5,247 nucleotides of DNA, from the NCBI GenBank assembly GCA_905372265.1, contig CAJPOL010000107.1, positions 1 to 5,247 on the forward strand, read 5' to 3'. The position numbers were made by a program, and so were the translations under genes. Within the stretch, counting starts at the first letter, position 1. Each line of letters opens with the position of its first letter. A model generated the notes under the pieces. That model was given only the letters and a program-made list of their open reading frames with translations. It was not told where the DNA came from and searched no databases. Below are positions 1 through 5,098 of this stretch, one piece after another. Origin of the DNA: an uncultured Treponema sp. (GTDB taxonomy: Bacteria > Spirochaetota > Spirochaetia > Treponematales > Treponemataceae).

Positions 1-81
1 ATAATGATAATGAGAGCCTATTGTAGATTGTAAATACCAGCCGTCTTTTTTTATTAACTTTTCTATTTCTTTAAATGTCAT
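1..81 (-). CDS. hicA: HicA-family mRNA interferase toxin, N-terminal part (runs off the left edge)
   Basis: Only the first 27 codons are inside the window; the reading frame is open to base 1. The peptide starts MTFKEIEKLIKKDGW and continues to a GSHYHY segment. This is the HicA (YcfA-like) pattern: an N-terminal helix followed by a short strand, then G-S-H-x-[HYF], where the His is the catalytic residue of this double-stranded-RNA-binding-fold ribonuclease. HicA proteins are usually about 60-80 residues, so more than half is missing. In known systems HicA cleaves mRNA and is neutralised by HicB, normally encoded just downstream, which here would lie beyond the left edge. The ATG at 81 has no Shine-Dalgarno sequence, consistent with the very close promoter. 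The gene is separated from the peptide-modification genes by hairpins and appears to be an independent unit. Family assignment is from recognisable sequence; toxin activity is inferred. Confidence 0.85.
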   Translation of the reverse strand, partial: MTFKEIEKLIKKDGWYLQSTIGSHYHY

Positions 82-126
82 AATTTATGATATGTATTTA
101 TGCGCATATTGTCAAGTAATTTTACT
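78..126. promoter_or_regulatory. Inverted repeats over the hicA promoter, candidate operator
   Basis: Three short perfect inverted repeats lie in or beside the promoter. TCATAA-A-TTATGA (90-78 on the minus strand) covers the -10 box and start codon. TATGCGCATA (99-108) sits in the spacer. AGTAA-TT-TTACT (115-126) abuts the -35 box. Toxin-antitoxin operons are commonly autorepressed by the antitoxin, and HicB proteins often carry a DNA-binding domain, so these are plausible operators. AT-rich DNA yields short palindromes easily, so only the placement supports the call. Confidence 0.35.
82..115 (-). promoter_or_regulatory. Sigma-70-type promoter of the hicA unit
   Basis: On the minus strand a perfect -35 box TTGACA (115-110) is followed by a 17-base spacer and the -10 box TATCAT (92-87), which matches five of six consensus bases. 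Only five bases (AAATT) separate the -10 box from the ATG at 81. Transcription would therefore be expected to begin at or within a base or two of the start codon, giving a leaderless or nearly leaderless mRNA. Confidence 0.7.
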
Positions 127-139
127 CAAATGCAATGTT

Positions 140-167
140 GTAAAAAGCTTTTTACGGGGCTACGCCC
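140..167. terminator. Paired palindrome and GC hairpin in the intergenic region
   Basis: GTAAAAAGCTTTTTAC (140-155) is a perfect 16-base palindrome. It is followed by a small GGGC-TAC-GCCC hairpin (157-167). On the plus strand the GC hairpin leads into the T-rich run at 168-182, the layout of a weak intrinsic terminator. No plus-strand gene is visible to its left, so it may instead act as part of a bidirectional barrier between the peptide cassette and hicA. Confidence 0.3.
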
Positions 168-188
168 TTCCTTTTCATTTTTGAGCAT

Positions 189-208
189 AAAAAACGACTT
201 TAAAAGTC
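189..208 (-). terminator. Intrinsic terminator downstream of the maturation operon
   Basis: Read on the minus strand, GACTT-TTA-AAGTC (208-196) forms a five-base-pair stem with a three-base loop. One base later comes a run of six T (194-189). It lies about 80 bases after the amidohydrolase stop and before the hicA promoter, where an operon terminator would be expected. The stem is AT-rich and modest in strength. Confidence 0.55.
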
Positions 209-252
209 TGCAAAATTGAGCTGTTTATAATCTGTAGTCTTTTCGAAAAGCT

Positions 253-266
253 CCGGTTGTGACCGG
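253..266 (-). terminator. Short hairpin just after the amidohydrolase, possible weak terminator
   Basis: CCGGT-CACA-ACCGG on the minus strand (266-253) forms a five-base-pair GC-rich stem, followed by AGCTTTTC and a perfect 12-base palindrome CTTTTCGAAAAG (239-250). The T tract is only four bases, so termination here would be partial. It begins eight bases after the stop of the alternative frame (277-275). Confidence 0.35.
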
Positions 267-285
267 TTCCATCATCATTCGGCGG

Positions 286-1278
286 TTATTTCCGTATCCA
301 GCTCATTAAACAGCTCGCAAGCGGAACCATAACGTTTTGCCGGTGTTTTTCCTGCAATAATGCGCCTGCTTCGTCTATTGCCGTTTCGGTTTCAGCATTA
401 AAGCGGGGTTGTTTCACCTCAAAGGGGAGTCCGCCTTCCATAATGGATTTTCCTGCGAGTCGATCGAAATACCGTACACAAAACTCGGTGAGTTCCGCTT
501 CTGTCGGGTCGTATTCGGGATGAACCGAATGCCAATGCGGTATGGGAAAGTCGCTGCCGTACACTATGCGGCTTGCAAAGCCTGCTGCTGCAATGTACGT
601 TACTGTCTCCGTGTTTGCCATTGCTGTGTCGCATACGGTATTCGGATAATTTTGCAGCATGGACAGTGTTTCCTTTAAAGGGCGGCAATGCGCAAGCTGC
701 ACAGTAACGCCGGGATGTTTTTTTATGAACGGTTCAAACAGCAGCGGGCTTTCACACGGATCATCCCCGCAATGGATCAGAATGCGCTTACCGTGCTGTT
801 CGGCGTAGGTAAAAATTTCTTCTGCAAGAGCTGCCGTGCACGCATCCTGTACATCCCAGTTTTGCGCACGTGGGTGGATTTTAAAACCTTCATACGGTGT
901 TTCCCTCATTGCCAGCTCAATGCTTATATCCGCAGTTTGCGAAAAATGGATGTCCGGTACAACCCAGTACAGCGCGTGAGCCCGTATACCAAGTTCCGCT
1001 GCAACCTCCAGCGCATGCTGCACTTCGGAACGGATACTCTGGTACAGCTCCGCAGCAGCGGGTGCGTTATTATAAATCGTTGTGTCGGCACGGGCAGCAG
1101 TACTTTCTTTGCAGTACATACAGCTCGTGGTAGAAGAAAACCACAGCTCATCGGTACCGCAGGCTTTTAGCGCAGCAAAAACACGGTCAGCGTAATAATA
1201 CGCCCTGCAGTATTGCCCAATATGCACGTGATAATCGCAGTTCATTTGCTGCTGCATTGGATTTGCAAGATTACACAC
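286..1278 (-). CDS. Metal-dependent amidohydrolase (TIM-barrel, amidohydrolase-2 type), RiPP-cassette accessory enzyme
   Basis: About 330 residues, typical for the family. Numbering from an upstream TTG (1284), metal ligands are recognisable in order: H19-x-H21 (CDYHVH), the FKIHPR segment (K135, H137), H171 (ILIHCG), H199 (QLAHC) and D245 (YGSDFP). This is the ligand set of TIM-barrel amidohydrolases, which hydrolyse amide or other C-N bonds or decarboxylate. The substrate cannot be read from sequence. The gene follows the second radical SAM gene with almost no gap, so it is probably cotranslated and may process the modified peptide. Start choice: AGGA (1291-1288) is nine bases before the GTG at 1278 but only three before the TTG at 1284, so GTG is preferred. 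ATG at 1245, giving MNCDYHVH, is also possible. The final 22 residues look unnatural; an overlapping -1 frame reads better and ends at 275, suggesting a frameshift (see findings). Confidence 0.85.
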   Translation of the reverse strand: MCNLANPMQQQMNCDYHVHIGQYCRAYYYADRVFAALKACGTDELWFSSTTSCMYCKESTAARADTTIYNNAPAAAELYQSIRSEVQHALEVAAELGIRAHALYWVVPDIHFSQTADISIELAMRETPYEGFKIHPRAQNWDVQDACTAALAEEIFTYAEQHGKRILIHCGDDPCESPLLFEPFIKKHPGVTVQLAHCRPLKETLSMLQNYPNTVCDTAMANTETVTYIAAAGFASRIVYGSDFPIPHWHSVHPEYDPTEAELTEFCVRYFDRLAGKSIMEGGLPFEVKQPRFNAETETAIDEAGALLQEKHRQNVMVPLASCLMSWIRK

Positions 1279-1280
1279 CT

Positions 1281-2360
1281 TCAAGAGTCCTGCGCCATTC
1301 CTAAGATTTTATCCCGCCTTTCAATACAATTCTTTTTTAGACGGATATATGTGCAGAAATTCGCATCAACTTTATAAAGTTCTCCGTTGTGTGCAGTAAG
1401 ATGGGCAGTCGGACAAAATGAGCAGTATGAAAGAAGATCGCACTGTTTGCACTCTGGAATGTCATTAATCATAATGCTGCGAATTTTTTTCAGCAATGGA
1501 TGATGCAGAAAAATATCCCGAATGCTGTCCTGCCGAATGGAACCGAGCGGTGTATACCAGCCAATCATAGGATAGATGGTGCCGTCACCTGAAATACACA
1601 AGGATGAACACGCTCCTCCATAAAACCGCGTCGTAACAGGATTAACCGGTGCTTTGCTTCCCCAGATATAGGCAAGCTGTCCATCGTTTTCAAGTGTATG
1701 AGTAAAAAATACTTCCAAATCGTCCATAGATAACCTATGGGAAAGATTTTGCGCAGTATAATCCGATGTCCCGAATATAAAAAGATCAACACAGGACGGA
1801 ATACCTTCTGTATCCGCCCAGCGCATCAGATTTGGAAAAGACTCTTTGTTTTCCTGCATAGCAGGGCAGGCAATAAAAACCGGTACTTGCCGTTCCCGCA
1901 ATAACTCAATCGCCCGCATTGTTTTTTTATGCGAACCTTTCATTTTAGTAATGGAATCATGAATGGTACCCTCCAACGCATAGAGGGAAAATTGCACTTC
2001 CTTTAATTGCGCCCTTGTAAATTGCGCTAAAAAATTTGCAGCACGTTCATCCAGCAACGTGCCGTTGGTAAATAGCGTAACGCGGAATCCTTTTTGCACG
2101 CATATTGCAACAATTTCCTGCCATTCGGGATTCAGGAGGCTTTCGCCACCTGTAATTAAAATTTCTTTACACTGTGCACTCATCAACAGACTGACGTCTT
2201 CAAGAATATGCACGACATTTTGCTGCGATAAAAATCCGCGAACGGTATGCCCGCAGGTGCGGTAACAATGGACGCACCGCTCATTGCAGGGATTGGAGAT
2301 TTCAAGTTCAAGGTTTGTCATAATAGGATTGGAAGACAGCTCGTTGCTTGATAGGTTCAT
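1281..2360 (-). CDS. Radical SAM/SPASM peptide-modifying enzyme without RRE domain; altered SPASM Cys
   Basis: A 359-residue protein from the ATG at 2360 (365 from an in-frame GTG at 2378; numbers here use the long form). The radical SAM motif is C31-N-E-R-C35-V-H-C38, which binds the 4Fe-4S cluster that cleaves S-adenosylmethionine, followed by GGES (77-80). The C-terminal SPASM region has C257, C261, then C310-x2-C313-x5-C319-x2-C322 and C342, ligands for auxiliary clusters. The G-x4-C Cys is replaced by Met271 (GTIYPM). It is clearly paralogous to the neighbour upstream, sharing for example SLY...HD-ITK, CP-M--NK and NL-HRLS blocks, but lacks its N-terminal PqqD-like domain. ATG 2360 is chosen because AGGTGAGGT (2380-2372), overlapping the previous gene's stop, is a good Shine-Dalgarno at 11 bases; GTG 2378 has none. 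It is inferred to act on the same precursor or as a partner subunit. Confidence 0.9.
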   Translation of the reverse strand: MNLSSNELSSNPIMTNLELEISNPCNERCVHCYRTCGHTVRGFLSQQNVVHILEDVSLLMSAQCKEILITGGESLLNPEWQEIVAICVQKGFRVTLFTNGTLLDERAANFLAQFTRAQLKEVQFSLYALEGTIHDSITKMKGSHKKTMRAIELLRERQVPVFIACPAMQENKESFPNLMRWADTEGIPSCVDLFIFGTSDYTAQNLSHRLSMDDLEVFFTHTLENDGQLAYIWGSKAPVNPVTTRFYGGACSSLCISGDGTIYPMIGWYTPLGSIRQDSIRDIFLHHPLLKKIRSIMINDIPECKQCDLLSYCSFCPTAHLTAHNGELYKVDANFCTYIRLKKNCIERRDKILGMAQDS

Positions 2361-2374
2361 TGTATCGTTATACC

Positions 2375-3859
2375 TCACCTGATACCGGCTGCCGCACTGA
2401 GTTCCTTGAGTTTTGCTTTCCGCCAGTTCAGCACAATCCGCTTGTTTTTATCGGCGACAGCGCAGAAGTGACGGTTTATTTCCAAGGGATTACCGGTTGG
2501 CGATTCGTTTGCGTTGCGCACCATACACGGGGAGCAGAACGCAGCTTTGTCGCACTTGCAGCACTCTCCTTCGCCCATGTCTTTGAGTTTTAGGGTGCGG
2601 AGCCATTTTATTTTTTCCGAATTGTCCCAAATCTCTTTGAGCGGCGTTTGATTGACGTTTCCAAGTACCATTTCCTGCCAGCCTGCACATGGATAGACGT
2701 TTCCGTTTGCCACCATACAGCAGGTGGAAACACCAACACCACATAACCGCCGTTCAGGATTTAACTGCAGGTTATTGATTTTTTCTTCAAAGTCCGGCGC
2801 AAGAATAGACTCTTTGTAAGCTTCATCCGCTTCCATAATGCTGGTAATGACCCGACCTGCTTCTTCAACGGAAAGACGGTGTGCAAGGTTTTCGGTTTCG
2901 TGATTATATTCCGCCATCATAATATAGTCAGTTTGCGCGCGGATTTTATGCTCGTTGCACCACTGCAGTACACCGAGGTAGTCGTCTTTGTTTGCCTTCA
3001 TCGTGGGACAACTGACATGGAGCGGCAGATCGTTTTCGATAAGTTTAAGGATTGCCGCCTTTGTTTTTTCAAAACTGCCGGGCAGCTTGGTAATGGCATC
3101 GTGGTGAGCAGGATTCATAGAATACAAACTGACCTGTACGGAGGAAACGTTCCCTTCTTTCATCGCAGCGACAATGTCATCGTTTAAGAGGGTAAGATTA
3201 CTTAAAATATTGACATAAAAATCATACTTTTTTGCCGCCCGTAAGAATTCCACAAAATGAGGATTCATCATCGGCTCCCCACCGCTCAAGGTAACAGAAA
3301 GTACGCCCATTGCACTGAGCTGCTCGAGCACACTGTAGTACAGTTCCGGCTGAATGTCATACAGTTTGTATTTATGCGGGATGTAACAGTGCACACAGCG
3401 TTCGTTACAGCGGCTGGTAAGCTCAATTTGAAATGAGGATAGATGCGGTTTGTTTTTAAAATGCTCCTCCAAAAAACTTTGTGTGTCTTGCGAAGCACGC
3501 TGAATGGGCGGGGTAAAATCTTCCCGAATGGTTTTAGGCAAAATAGCGTCGTAGGTAAAGCCCGTATCCTGCGCGTCAAGCTCTGCCGGCGAATTTCCTT
3601 TGATAATAAAACCGTCTTGGATGAGTGTTTCGTAAAACTCCTCTGCATCTTTTACAATCGTCTCTTTATCGACACCGACAAAGGATTGCAGGATCTTATC
3701 CGCAAGTTCATCAAGCGTTTGCGGTGTACGGCTGAGCGCCATTAAAAAAACGGTACCGCTTTTATTGACCAGCCGGTCGTTAAAAATACCGGTTGATGTG
3801 ATATAGCCAACTCCGTCGTAATTGCGGATGTATGTGTCTTTTTTTTGTCTGTAGAACAT
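2375..3859 (-). CDS. Radical SAM/SPASM RiPP maturase with N-terminal PqqD-like (RRE) domain
   Basis: A 494-residue protein with three parts. Residues 1 to about 90 look like a PqqD-type winged-helix RiPP recognition element (GVGYITSTGIFND, then LDELADKI and EETL-QDGFI helices), the module that binds leader peptides. The radical SAM barrel has C151-N-E-R-C155-V-H-C158 and GGEP (193-196). The SPASM domain is complete: C373, C380/C381, G386-x4-C391 (GNVYPC), C433-x2-C436-x5-C442-x2-C445 and C466, enough for two auxiliary 4Fe-4S clusters. This architecture is that of sactipeptide, ranthipeptide and related maturases, which install thioether or C-C links by radical chemistry. The ATG at 3859 follows AAAGGA by six bases. 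It overlaps or touches the next radical SAM gene and lies downstream of the 40-codon precursor gene, its likely substrate. The exact bond formed cannot be predicted. Confidence 0.92.
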   Translation of the reverse strand: MFYRQKKDTYIRNYDGVGYITSTGIFNDRLVNKSGTVFLMALSRTPQTLDELADKILQSFVGVDKETIVKDAEEFYETLIQDGFIIKGNSPAELDAQDTGFTYDAILPKTIREDFTPPIQRASQDTQSFLEEHFKNKPHLSSFQIELTSRCNERCVHCYIPHKYKLYDIQPELYYSVLEQLSAMGVLSVTLSGGEPMMNPHFVEFLRAAKKYDFYVNILSNLTLLNDDIVAAMKEGNVSSVQVSLYSMNPAHHDAITKLPGSFEKTKAAILKLIENDLPLHVSCPTMKANKDDYLGVLQWCNEHKIRAQTDYIMMAEYNHETENLAHRLSVEEAGRVITSIMEADEAYKESILAPDFEEKINNLQLNPERRLCGVGVSTCCMVANGNVYPCAGWQEMVLGNVNQTPLKEIWDNSEKIKWLRTLKLKDMGEGECCKCDKAAFCSPCMVRNANESPTGNPLEINRHFCAVADKNKRIVLNWRKAKLKELSAAAGIR

Positions 3860-3922
3860 TGTCGATCCTTTTGGGTATTATCTACTATTTCAATAAATCT
3901 TTATGCCGGTAAATATTTTTTA

Positions 3923-4069
3923 TCATATAATATCGGTAGGATTAAAAGGTCTAAAAATCGATGACGCTTCAATGGGAGATTCTCCTCGCAGCAATAAAGT
4001 GTTCTTAAAATCCTCTTCGACAAATCGTTCTGTAAGAAGTGCATATTTGAGCATTATTATGATGTCCAT
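3923..4069 (-). CDS. Possible 48-residue hypothetical protein (or remnant of a longer gene)
   Basis: ATG at 4069 is preceded by AAGGGGAT, a Shine-Dalgarno-like stretch about eight bases upstream, and the frame runs 48 codons to TGA at 3925-3923. The peptide begins MDIIIMLKYALLTERFVEED and ends FRPFNPTDII. Its mix of charged and hydrophobic residues looks protein-like rather than random, with no Cys, signal peptide or clear transmembrane segment. I do not recognise a family. The frame continues protein-like for 12 codons upstream of the ATG (IEADWKDKGISR) up to a TAA at 4108-4106, so this could be the tail of a decayed gene rather than an intact small one. It lies between the precursor and maturase genes in the same orientation. 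A precursor role is unlikely without Cys or a typical core. Confidence 0.35.
   Translation of the reverse strand: MDIIIMLKYALLTERFVEEDFKNTLLLRGESPIEASSIFRPFNPTDII
3927..3954 (-). promoter_or_regulatory. Candidate internal promoter for the maturase genes
   Basis: On the minus strand TTAGAC (3954-3949), a 16-base spacer and TATTAT (3932-3927) resemble a sigma-70 promoter. Transcription would begin near 3920, about 60 bases before the maturase ATG. It would allow maturase expression independent of the hairpin after the precursor gene. The region is AT-rich, so a chance match is quite possible. Confidence 0.3.
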
Positions 4070-4130
4070 TCTACTTATCCCCTTGTCTTTCCAATCCGCT
4101 TCAATTTATGCCTCTGTATTCATTAAAATT

Positions 4131-4153
4131 GGGGCAGCACAATGCCCTGCCCC
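4131..4153 (-). terminator. Terminator/attenuator-like hairpin after the precursor gene
   Basis: On the minus strand GGGGCAG (4153-4147), a nine-base loop and CTGCCCC (4137-4131) form a perfect seven-base-pair GC-rich stem followed by AATTTTA. The T tract is short, so termination is likely partial. It lies about 60 bases after the precursor stop. In RiPP operons such a hairpin lets the precursor be transcribed in excess over its enzymes, and it can also stabilise the 3' end of the short transcript. Confidence 0.5.
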
Positions 4154-4215
4154 GCGGCATGTGCAGTATACTTACCCGACGGGCAACCGTATTGCACAGA
4201 GCTTACACATGCATA

Positions 4216-4338
4216 CTATTCAGTCCTTTCACATTCTTTGCATACACTGGAAGTCCAAGTGGTATTAGCAGGGCAGCCTGCTGCATACGAACCGGCAGCT
4301 GCATTCTGTGCAATTACCTCAGGTTTTTCGTAGGTCAT
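4216..4338 (-). CDS. Putative RiPP precursor peptide, 40 residues, Cys-containing core
   Basis: ATG at 4338 follows an almost perfect Shine-Dalgarno (AAAGGAGGTGA, 4354-4344) at ideal spacing, and the frame ends at TAG 4218-4216. The N-terminus reads MTYEKPEVIAQNAAAG, resembling short leaders of radical SAM substrates. The next segment is SYAAGCPAN (17-25), then a Thr/Ser-rich stretch with W28, and the end is C33-K-E-C36-ERTE. There are three Cys (22, 33, 36), with Thr26, 27, 29 and Ser30, 31 between them as possible acceptors. There is no signal peptide or transmembrane segment. Small size, strong ribosome binding site and position upstream of an RRE-bearing radical SAM/SPASM maturase together support a precursor role. 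No double-Gly cleavage motif is present; AAG occurs at 14-16 and 19-21. I do not recognise a named precursor class with certainty. The modification is inferred and might be Cys-centred thioethers or an aromatic crosslink at Tyr18 or Trp28. Confidence 0.8.
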   Translation of the reverse strand: MTYEKPEVIAQNAAAGSYAAGCPANTTWTSSVCKECERTE

Positions 4339-4343
4339 ATTTT

Positions 4344-4354
4344 TCACCTCCTTT
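4344..4354 (-). promoter_or_regulatory. Very strong ribosome binding site of the precursor gene
   Basis: AAAGGAGGTGA matches nearly the whole anti-Shine-Dalgarno complement, and GGAGG ends eight bases before the ATG at 4338. It is stronger than the sites of the downstream enzymes (AAAGGA, AGGTGAGGT, AGGA). This fits a substrate peptide made in excess and fixes the start of this very short gene. Confidence 0.85.
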
Positions 4355-4375
4355 CAATTTATCTGTTTTACCCGC

Positions 4376-4406
4376 ACCTGTACTGCCAAGCAGCATAAGA
4401 GCAGGT
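4376..4406 (-). other. Imperfect hairpin in the precursor leader region
   Basis: On the minus strand ACCTG (4406-4402) can pair with CAGGT (4380-4376), and inside it CTGC-TTG-GCAG (4393-4383) forms a nested stem, leaving an asymmetric internal loop. No T tract follows, so it is not a convincing terminator of the 196-residue gene. It could be part of the precursor mRNA leader or be incidental. Confidence 0.25.
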
Positions 4407-4419
4407 AGTAAATTGCAAA
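4392..4419 (-). promoter_or_regulatory. Weak candidate promoter for the precursor gene
   Basis: TTTGCA (4419-4414), a 16-base spacer and TATGCT (4397-4392) lie upstream of the precursor and would start transcription about 50 bases before its ATG. Both boxes match only four or so consensus bases. The alternative is that the precursor is transcribed from the promoter of the preceding gene. Confidence 0.25.
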
Positions 4420-4434
4420 ACTAACATAGCGCCA

Positions 4435-5025
4435 TTATTGTTTTTCTTTTTTTCCCTTTTCTTGCACGTGTTCTTTCCCAACCTTCCAAAGGTAATTATC
4501 AACCTGCCGGTATGTAAAATCATTCAATGCAAAGAACTGTATGAATGCATCGTAAATGGTACGATATTCCGCATAGTTTTTTAGGTCTGCATTCGCGAAC
4601 CGTGCGAAATGAGTCTGCTTGCGGAAATACCGTAACATCTCACCGACAAAGCGGTCATAGATCGGGAACAGATCAGGTTGATGCATTGCGCAGTATTTTG
4701 TCGCAAACGAATAAAAGTATTTTTCTTTTCCGTTTAGTTCGATGTGCGCAATATCAGTAACAAGCGATGCATCGCCGTTTTTCAATCTTTCATCAATGTG
4801 TAAGTCTAAAATATGCTTTGCAACCGCATACGTTCCTAAGATATTCGTTGAATATAAGTCGTTTAATACCAAAACTTTTACCAATACTTCTTCCAGCACG
4901 GTGTTGGTAGGATACAGCTTAAAAATCTGCGTAACGGTTTTTGCTCCTACCGTATAATGTTCAGCGATCTCTTTTTTCAAATACTTTGAACATTCTTCTT
5001 TTGACGGGGTAGGAATGTTCTTCAT
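4435..5025 (-). CDS. Conserved hypothetical protein, 196 residues, possible HhH-glycosylase-like fold
   Basis: ATG at 5025 follows AAGGAG at seven bases. The protein is mainly helical and soluble, without signal peptide or transmembrane segments, and ends in a very basic tail (EKGKKEKQ). Two blocks look conserved. Residues 105-127 contain YSFATKYC followed by H115-Q-P and FPIYD (D123). Residues 173-184 read RQVDNYLWKVGK. I recall similar SFATK...H.P...PIYD proteins as uncharacterised small proteins in many bacteria. The VD-x-YLWK-x-GK ending is reminiscent of helix-hairpin-helix DNA glycosylase-like (OGG-fold) proteins, but that is a weak impression and no catalytic Lys or Asp can be assigned safely. 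It lies 96 bases upstream of the precursor on the same strand with no strong terminator between. It may be cotranscribed, though nothing in it suggests peptide modification; it could equally be an unrelated neighbour with its own promoter. Confidence 0.8.
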   Translation of the reverse strand: MKNIPTPSKEECSKYLKKEIAEHYTVGAKTVTQIFKLYPTNTVLEEVLVKVLVLNDLYSTNILGTYAVAKHILDLHIDERLKNGDASLVTDIAHIELNGKEKYFYSFATKYCAMHQPDLFPIYDRFVGEMLRYFRKQTHFARFANADLKNYAEYRTIYDAFIQFFALNDFTYRQVDNYLWKVGKEHVQEKGKKEKQ

Positions 5026-5098
5026 AGTGTTACTCCTTCTAGTCGTGCGGCAAGTTTATACTCACAAGCCGCTCCGGGGTTGTTGATTGGAATATGAT

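Noticed and set aside
688..1170. Long plus-strand open frame of 160 codons opposite the amidohydrolase.
   Set aside because: It is antisense to a gene with intact metal-binding motifs, and its translation shows no recognisable domain or ribosome binding site.
4319..4396. A 25-codon minus-strand frame upstream of and overlapping the precursor start, containing GSTGAGKT, a Walker A-like motif (possible ABC transporter remnant).
   Set aside because: It is very short, has no ribosome binding site, no further ATPase motifs and overlaps the precursor's own Shine-Dalgarno. A P-loop pattern can arise by chance when six frames are scanned.
3903..4398. Plus-strand open frames of about 60-120 codons across the precursor region.
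   Set aside because: Their Ser/Cys/His/Ile-rich composition looks like shadow translation, and they are antisense to the precursor with its strong ribosome binding site.
4371..4427. A 19-codon frame (starting MLVLQFTTCSYAAWQYRC) with a SYAA motif like the precursor, considered as a second precursor.
   Set aside because: It lacks a ribosome binding site and a leader, and the shared motif is only four residues.
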